A DNA stretch of 64,000 bases from Ooceraea biroi (Eukaryota; Arthropoda; Insecta; Hymenoptera; Formicidae). The stretch spans positions 7,192,001 through 7,256,000 of the forward strand of contig NC_039506.1 in assembly GCF_003672135.1 (NCBI RefSeq), given 5' to 3'. A program made the translations under genes and the position numbers. Below the pieces are notes generated by a model. The model was not told the origin of the DNA. It searched no databases and saw nothing but the letters and a program-made list of their open reading frames with translations. Each line of letters starts with the position of its first letter. Position 1 is the first letter of the stretch. Shown in pieces: positions 55,459 through 64,000 of this stretch.

Positions 55459-57453
55459 ATCAGATGATATTTTATTTTCAGCTTAGAAATCTCATTCAAG
55501 TCGCACGCAGACGCGTGTCGAAGTGGAACACGCCGGAGATGAACAACCAGGCATTATTCACGCGCTTGTTCATCCGCGTGTTCGATTTCCGTGACGCGGA
55601 TCGGCTTGAAAGCGACTGACAAGTCGCCGCGTGGCACACATTACGTGTTATGGCCCGTACGTGTTAAGGAGAAGCCGGAAGCGTCTATTTTCAATCGCAC
55701 GTCAAGCACATCCGGCAATTCTCTATATTAGTACCGTACGTTATTCGAAAGATTCTATCGTGATTTGTCGCGTGAATACAATGCGTGTGCGCCCGCGCGC
55801 GTAGCTACGTATCAAATCAAACACATTGAAGTGGACGGCTATCTCGGCCGCGGATTAACACAATAACGTCGCCAGATAATCCTCTTATTAGACCGCCAAT
55901 TTGCTTCTCACCGCCGCAAGATGCTCGCTGTCACTGGATCAAAAATACTTGAGTACAGTGCAAATACAAAATATGTCGTACAATACAATCACATATTGCA
56001 CAAAATTAACGTAACATTGCTGGTAATAAGAGAGATTTAAATTAGATATTTTTATTTAGATTAGATTAGATATTTTCAAATATAAGTATTCTTTTTTTAA
56101 CACGAAATGTATTATCCGTCGAAAATGCATAACTGTAATTACGTAGCTACACGATGCAGCGCTAAATGATAGATAATACAAAGTTAAAATACATAAAATT
56201 AAAATACAAAAAATACCGCAGGTGTTTCAAATGACTTGTAGGTCAGAGACAATTTCCATCGAAGCCGACGTGCTTCTGGCGTAAATTCTCACATTTCTCT
56301 CGCGTAAGAAATCGCGACTGACAGCGACGGAGATCCCGTTACTAGTTGCGTCATCAATATCGCCGCCGTTACCGCCTTTGTCATTACGATTGTCCGGCTT
56401 AATTGCCAGCGAGAGAAATGAAATCTCGCCGAGAAATCGATTCGGTCGAGCAATTGCACGGCCGAGCAATTCGATGCAATCCGATACCGCGGTGCCGAGA
56501 TTGTTCCGCAATGTCTCGCGAGTACGTCGAAGTGTTCGGAGAACTGCGCCATTGTCGTTGCCTCCATTAATGCAATTATATGAATTGGAATCATTCTCTG
56601 TTGCACCGTTGTTCCTTCTCGACTCGGCCTCCTCGACGCGAAGGAGTTCTCAAATTTACGAGGCAAGAAAACGCACTACGCCTTCCTCGCGAGTTCTTTG
56701 TGTTTTCTGATGCCGCTCGAGCGATCGTGCCGATTTCCGGCTAATGGGTAGTATATTCATTGTGTAATTCTATCGTACAGTAGCACTGTCACGAGAATAA
56801 GCACGGCGAAACGACTATCGTGCGATGGAAAACAGGGTGCTTAAATTTTCATTGAGGAATAACGTCACAATTGTGCGCTTATGTATTCCTCTTGTTCCGT
56901 CATCGCACGCTGGGAAAATCGACGTTCAATCTTCTGAAAGCCCTCGTTCTGGCCATTGCGGCTGTACTCGGCTAAATAATGAAAGCACCGTTACCATAAA
57001 GCTAATATTTGACATTCCGTGGAGGGAAAAACGCGCGCGCTGATACGAACGGAATATCCGCCGCGGGCGCAATTACTGCGACTGCTGCTCGCGTAATTGT
57101 TTTTAAAATAATCGCTCAACGCACTCACCGGACCCTTTTATTTTATAATTAGAATAAAGCCTCCCGGCTTCATTTTCATCTACTTGCCAGAACAATTCAG
57201 TCCGCTTCGAATGTGTTTCCGTCAGAAGTGAAGGACTGGCGGTAAAAGTAAGCATCGTGCGTGCATCAAAACGAAAGCAATTACGACGGCGGATTCCACA
57301 ACAGAGAAACGGATTTCCGTACTATTTTTACATTAATAGCGGCGCGCTAATGTTTATATGTAAGTTGCAACGAAGAGCCGTACTGCAAAAGGGGTAAAGA
57401 AAATCGAGTTTAACCTTTCAGTGGATCTCGAAGTTGCTATCAACTTCATCTCG

Positions 57454-57454
<1 letters not shown>

Positions 57455-57536
<82 letters not shown>
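57455..57536. repeat. Compound microsatellite (CA)20(CT)21
   Basis: Forty bases of CA repeat (57455-57494) pass without a break into 42 bases of CT repeat (57495-57536). It is the longest perfect simple repeat in the window and likely to be length-polymorphic. Confidence 0.97.
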
Positions 57537-57538
<2 letters not shown>

Positions 57539-60500
57539 ATGTTATCTTAACCCAGAGTATAATATTATTTCAGTGTCCAAGTATTTCATTAATGTGTGAT
57601 GATATCGCGTCGTATAATATTTACCTACGCGATAAATATACTCATGGAAAGTAGTTCAGGATGCAATCGTCAAATAGACACGTCGCTATCGCAAAACTTC
57701 ATTAAATGATGCTACTATGTCACGTGAATTAATATTTAATGTAGAGAAATGCTTTACATTAAGCATGGTAATTTATTTTTTTGTTACATAAAAGCAAGCA
57801 GATATTCGTATAAGATAAAACTGAATAAAAAGTAGAGTATAAAATATATATTGATATGTTATCCGGACATTAAAATAACATAATATATTCGCTTTTATGC
57901 TATTTTGCATGCAGTTATGAATCCCAGTAATTAAATTTACGTGTATGCAGCGTTTAAAATGAACGTACAGCAAATAATTTAATTTAATTTGAATAAATTC
58001 TTATTGATATCACGGAAAAAATAAATTATTATTACAGATGGATGGACGCTTGTTAATTGATCAATCAAGCAAACATTAGTACTGCGATTGATAAACTTTT
58101 TATTAAATTTTAATGAAACTATGTAGCAGAGATTCTTGATTGTGCCGTAGCAACAGTGTGTTGCGATTAATGCGACTTTCACTGGTTCGTAAAAATGAAA
58201 CCACGCTTCCGGACGGACATTGCATGCGCGTTGCCTCGCTTTCCTTTTGCTAGCAATATCGTACACATTCACACAAACGAATTAGAGTGTGTATTTATAT
58301 TATTAACTATTTTTAAATTAACTAAAAGAGATGGACACCCTCTTGGCCTGTATTTTTATTTAAAAAGCGACACAATTTCGAAAACTGTGTTAGAAATTTA
58401 CATAAATCAGATAAATTAAATTAAATTAAATTAAATTAAATTATACATCAACAATAATTTCTAATAAATTTTTCACACTTTAACAAATTATGTCTTTTGT
58501 GTTCGTTATAAAGAAATTATAGCAATTACAAAGAAGACCATTATTGCCTTAATTAAGATAGATTGATCAACTTACTTTTAACTTATTTTTCAGAAAGAGT
58601 AGTATTTCATAATACATGCAGCAGCAACATGATCTAACAATAATTACATTAATTTTATGTTACAAGATATAACTTGCCATAGTGTCCCGTGCCGACACCA
58701 AGGTAATTTCGCCTAGATAAAGACAAATACCATTCTAATGAGCAGTTGTCCTTTAAATACCTACTGCGAGTGGGCGGAGGCTGCCAATGTGGCAATGAAC
58801 GTCATTGTCAGGTATTATCAGACAAAGGGTCTCTCCGGTGACAACGACGGGACACATCGCAATTAATCGGCTAAATCGCGCCGGCGGGAACAAACCTGGG
58901 AACGTTTTCCATGGGACGACGTGGTCGTCGCCTCCGCGGGAACAATGCCCTCCCCGTAGTCAGTAATTCGCGATGCCCGTTTGCCGTTTTGCAATTGCTT
59001 TCGCGTGGCGCGGCTGACGTTATTCGTCTGTGACACAATGAACGCGCCAGCCTTATGAGAGATCGCATTACGACGCCGTTGCGCCTCTAATTAGCAACGA
59101 CGCAAGAAACGAAAGGAATGACAGTAAAAAAAGACGCACAATAGAGCCGGTAATGCTAATAGCTCGGTGAATTTCTGCGTTTTGCGAATTAATGCGCTTG
59201 GACGTGCGTGATGTGGATATTTCATTCTTTCCTGCAATTTTCATTATGCCTCGCAAGCTTTTTTATATCAATCGCATATTAATTCATATCGCTATTAAAA
59301 AAGATTATTTTCGCTACATATGTTGATTACATATTGTACAAGTATTAAACGTATTAAAATCGCAGAGATATTGCACGCTTTATTGCTTACACGCTGGGAT
59401 ACTATTCTCGCAGAATCGAGATCTCGTTTCTCGCTGAAGGAGAAGGAGAGAAAGAAAAGAGAGAGATATCTTCATCGATTTCAATTGCTGCCGCATAAAG
59501 CGGAAATTTCGCAAAATAACACACGGATTTTACAATGTTTTATATAATCTATCCGCGTAGGGAATCCGGACTAGCAGATTTTCCCAGCACATGCGAAGCA
59601 AACATTTCGGCACGACACAGTGCCCGGCGCAAGCAGGCAAATAAACTAAAAGAGCATAATGGGACGTCATTGTTCGGCAACGCAAGACAAGGCCGTGACT
59701 CGTCATTGAATAATTGGACACTCGTATATTCGCAATGTTACCCGTAGCCTCGCCTCGCGCGTGATGCTGCTTGATGCGAGGCTCATCACGACATGATGGC
59801 TTGACGGAATAATCCAATCCGCATGGAGCATTTGAGAATGCAAACACCGGACAAACAGGGCAGTGATTTAAAAGAGAAAAATAAAAAAGGATATGGGCCA
59901 GCCACACAAGAGCGAAATGATATCGCGTGATATCACGTTTCGGCGATATCAGTAATTATCTGATAACGCGGCAGCATTCATTGTGACGATCGTAGAAATG
60001 TCTTTCCGATTATGATTTATCAGGGGACATTTTTCTTGTGAGTACTTCAAGTCAAAGTCTGAAACGACTGTTTGCAGTTGACCATGAACGCCACGAAACT
60101 GCTGTTCCGAAGAACTAATTACCGTAGGGTAATTAATTGCTTATTAATACTAAGTTTAATTGTGATGCACGGATGATGTTAAGTTTGATAGCATCTATCT
60201 TAAATAAATGCGATTCTTAAAAGTGGTATTGCAAAATATCAATATCTCGCTCTTCGAATATTTTCGAGTCTAAATTAATAAGATTAATTTAAATGAAATC
60301 TGTACTGTGTTATTTCCATTATTGTTTCCATTATTGAACTATTATTGTTAGTATCGTTTCTTCATTGTTATAAACAATGGTGTATACATTGATACGACTA
60401 ATGGATGCACGAATTATATATTTCTTACGTAAATTACGCATTTTGAAAAAATGTCACTGGAACTGCACCTTGAACTACATGCAAGTGGTTCCGTTTGATG

Positions 60501-63500
60501 AAAGGAAAAAAAGCAGCGCGACAGGCTTTCATAAATTGGCCACCTGTTTAAGCACGATACCGGAAAGTTTCGGGACAGTTAGTCGACCGCTCATATTTAC
60601 AATCGGGCGTTGTGCGGCTCGGCTAACAATAAGTTTAACGTGGATCCAACAGTCGAACGGAAACTGCGCGTCGCGGCAACTGAGCAAGCACACGAAGGTG
60701 GTGGGCGCGCGTCTTTCAGCCAATAAAGAGGATAATCATTGCAACGTTTCAGGAGTGACGTAACGTATTTCCCGACTGGCGTCAGCAAACGAACCAGAAA
60801 ATAGCGCGATTGTCGTTTCCTCGCCTGGAGCGCGATAGAAAACGGCACGGTATTGCTTCCAATCGGAGAAAAGTTCTTTTGTGGCGTTTAATGAAAGTTC
60901 CTCCTGCACTCAACTTGATAAATCTTTGAGGAAAAAAGAAAGGAAGGTGAGAAAAAAAACCGCAAGAGAAATAGAAACTTTCGTCGTTTTTTCTTTTCAA
61001 TGCGAGTTCTTGAGAGCACGATTGTTTTACGAAACAATGTGTGCCGATACGATCCAATTTTGAAATATTTTCACAAATTTAAGGAGTGTGACAGAGATAG
61101 AGAGACAGGATAAAGAGATACTGGTTGTCTTTTTTTTCTACACTTTGTAGAAATATCATTGATTTTACGCGATATACGAAGAAATTATTTCGCACATCTC
61201 GCTAAATGAATCAATTTCGTCTTACAAACTTGATCGTATTGCATTGAAACATTATTCGCGCCATAACCAGGCGATCTATTAATCATCCGCATGAAACTTC
61301 TCCAGCAGCGGCAATTTGCATTCTCAAAACGCATATCTGCATATCAGCCGGAGGCCGTAGCCGTAAAATGCAGTGCACGCGTAATCGCTCATTAATGCAA
61401 ATTCGTCGCGACTGGGAGCGCAAAACGTGCGGGCGAAACAATGGGGAAACTGGCCGAGGACGAATGAATCGATATCCGTGTGTCATTCCGTCATTTGCTT
61501 GACATTCACGTTGCATCACGTTGAATTCATTCGATTGATAACACTCGCCGGCCACTCCCACCGCGCAGTTTTATTTCACGGATGCATCGCGCGTAGCGCA
61601 TCTCATTGCAACCTGTAACGAGAACGATTCTGCGTTTGAATCCAAGTGTAACCAATCTTCTCGTATTAATCACGATCCTATTAATCACGACCGCGACCGA
61701 CATCGTTTAATAGCGATGCCAGTATATCCGCACGTATCTGTGAAATGCACGCTTATGTCGATTTACCACGCGTTTGTCTTTTTCCTTCCGTTTTTCCGTT
61801 TTTCTCGCACCGCTTATTGATTTTTTTCCTCTTGTAATTGGGTTACGCGAAAAGTATTTTCCTCCCCCCTCGAGGTTATCCGTAATTGGATTGGCACATA
61901 CATTTTAGTTGAAATGACAATTAACCATGCGTTGCGGCTGATTCGGTCAAATGTTCGTTTCAATTTATTTCGCGCACCGCATTGTTCGCATATGCAATCT
62001 TTTAAACAAGATAAATATATTTTTTTCGAATAGGTTCTCTCCGGAATTAAAATAACCGACCTTTTCTCGTTCACGTTGTAAAAGCGGATTATTCTAGCAA
62101 ACAAGCGCGTTAGATTTCTATTTCAATTAAAGTGTTAGAGGTGAGATTAGCACAGGCTTCGAGATTTCTTTCAGTTAACTCGAATCGTTCGCATTGGAGC
62201 AAAAACTCAAAGAAGATTAAAGCATATAACCTGTGCGCTATTTGCCGTCTACTTAGCACCGCGCTTTCTCTATGTCTTGACATATATTCGATCTATTCCA
62301 CGTGTGATATATTCAGTGTTCTATATTACATAATGACGTCAGAGACGGAAATAAATATAACAACTGACACAAATTGAAAATGTCATTAAATTAATTCGCG
62401 CCGATATGCTTGTAATAATTTCAAAATGTAATTTATGGAAATCTAGTCAAATTGATTTATAAATTAATGCTGGTTTTTATATAGATTTTTATGCAAGTTA
62501 ATGCGAATCGCATTTGCGCGATAGAAATCTCCGAAGCGTATAATTCTAAACGACACTAAACGTGCGCCTTTGTCCGCGCTCTTTCCTCATCAAAAGTTTC
62601 TCACGATGTACCAATCGAGTTCAGGTTTCAAGGAAATCCATAGCGCCGATAGATGTAATACTACGGATCACTCACTTTATAACTTTTATAATTAAAAACT
62701 AAACTTGAAACACCATTCTGAAATGTGAAGTCATTCATCTTTTTCCCATTATGCAAACCTCGTGCCATGAAATAATTCAAACTAAATTCTGAACTTAAAT
62801 TCAGCTGCAACTCTTTATTCTGTAAATTTGATTTTAAATTTGTTCTTCAATATCACGCACAGTTATTTAATAAATCACATAACTATTACAAAATTTGTTA
62901 CACATATAAAATTTGTACGCATATATAGGATAAATCAAACAGATACCGACATTAATTATGATTTTCAAGGACAGCGTCACGAGAAACATATAACAGCAAA
63001 CTAATAATTTCTCCCTAGAGGCACATACAACCGACCGAGCATCGAATACAATAAATTTCAGGCTGAAAGCTCCACGTCGCAGGAAATAACTTCCGGATGC
63101 GCTCCCCGAGACATCCCAGAACATCTTTATTCTACAGTGCACCTCGCGAACGCCACTTACAAAATACCGTTAGCGCCGTCGCGTTGGGACTGGTCGTCCT
63201 GGTGTCCAGCACTTCGTGGCCACGAGCCACGAAGACGTCGTGACGGATGCAGTCGAAGTTAGTGGAGCATACAGCCACGCATCCGGCGAAGCATCAGCCG
63301 CGGCCAACAATGGGGCACAAAGGGGGAACAGGTGGTCACGCTTGGCCGAGCCGCCATCCACACACCATGCTTAAGACCGATGGTTCTTCTTTCTCATAGG
63401 ATGCTCGGTCGAACACCCTCGGTGCACGGGAATGTAAATTTACCGAGGAAACAGCGTACACGCGGACACCCAACGCGACTTTGCCGTCATGGGAAAAAAC

Positions 63501-64000
63501 GAGCGCATTCAAAAGGCAGAGCAAATTGGCCGCATCATACTAAACACACTACATGTTGATTAAGATCGCGACTGGAATCTGACCAAGCTTGATCTGATAG
63601 CAGGCAGGCTATCTCCGAATTGGTCAAATCCCAATCTCTAAATCGCAATATCAGTATGTAATGTGTAGCTGGTGCAAGTTGAAGGAAGAAACGCGCACCC
63701 TGAATTAATATTATAGAAACGATAATGCGGTCGAGTGGATTAATCGCTCTATTTGTATCGCGATATCTGTGCAACGTTGCAAAACGTTATTTATAATTTT
63801 CCAGTCAGAGAACGGGAATTGGTAAACACGAGAATTATGTTTCGATATATCGCCGTTTCGATACATACATATGTTTAATGTTCAATATTGTATTGTTTAT
63901 TTATTGTTGACTGTTGTATATGGAAATCTGGTATTATTAACGCCGCATGTAAATCGTCATGTTTTAATGGACCATCAGAAATGATTCGCAAATATATATC
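57537..64000. other. Non-coding stretch to the end of the window
   Basis: No protein gene is supported. The left third is AT-rich, with a pentanucleotide repeat at 58413-58443. CpG-richer islands occur near 58750-59060 and 63000-63560. The latter contains overlapping open frames on both strands (62 to 91 codons) that I could not assign, and a small hairpin CTTCGTGG/CCACGAAG around 63211-63235. An exon of a gene extending beyond the window cannot be excluded there. Confidence 0.5.
58413..58443. repeat. (AAATT)n pentanucleotide microsatellite
   Basis: Six uninterrupted copies of the five-base unit AAATT, in AT-rich DNA. Confidence 0.9.

Larger units (their letters stand above)
51394..57454. 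other. Non-coding stretch, intergenic or intronic
   Basis: No recognised gene. It holds a GGATCC-rich hairpin (51786-51824), three degenerate repeat units (52921-53055) and a long purine tract (55403-55458). Open frames up to 125 codons occur on both strands in the CpG-rich parts (near 52600 and 56300-56700) but show no family, splice structure or methionine-anchored conserved motif. Confidence 0.55.

Noticed and set aside
60377..60763. 128-codon plus-strand open frame
   Set aside because: It has no recognisable motif, overlaps minus-strand frames of similar length and shows no splice context, so it fits a chance open frame.

Overview
This window is eukaryotic nuclear DNA from an insect. It contains small-intron, GT-AG spliced genes in an AT-rich background with CpG-rich patches. 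A decayed odorant receptor whose receptor-family sequence resembles that of ants and bees points to Hymenoptera, probably an ant; that is an inference from family resemblance. Only three loci can be supported as genes or gene remnants, and more than half of the window is intergenic or intronic sequence with no recognisable coding content.

Layout: (1) 1-5076 is AT-rich with a 14-bp minisatellite. (2) 5077-7270, minus strand: an odorant receptor pseudogene with at least four in-frame stops and several frameshifts. (3) 8073-11852, minus strand: an intact 12-exon gene for the spliceosomal DEAH helicase DHX16 (yeast Prp2, fly l(2)37Cb), whose exons join in frame to 886 residues. (4) About 15900-32625, plus strand: a 16-exon gene for a type I membrane protein of 1246 residues. 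It has a signal peptide, a proline-rich then Ser/Thr-rich mucin-like ectodomain, EGF, SEA, calcium-binding EGF and EGF domains, one membrane helix and a cytoplasmic tail of about 186 residues. Its first intron is about 9.7 kb; one later intron needs a GC donor and carries a long inverted repeat. (5) 32626-64000: no supported protein gene. A GC-rich block at about 41200-41988 ends in a good splice donor and may be the 5' untranslated exon of a gene running off the right end. The rest holds microsatellites, a diverged local duplication and inverted repeats.

The two intact genes are unrelated in function: DHX16 is a housekeeping nuclear splicing factor and the SEA/EGF protein is a cell-surface mucin-like molecule. 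All exon joins were worked out by hand from reading frame and splice-site consensus. No search, alignment or transcript data were available.
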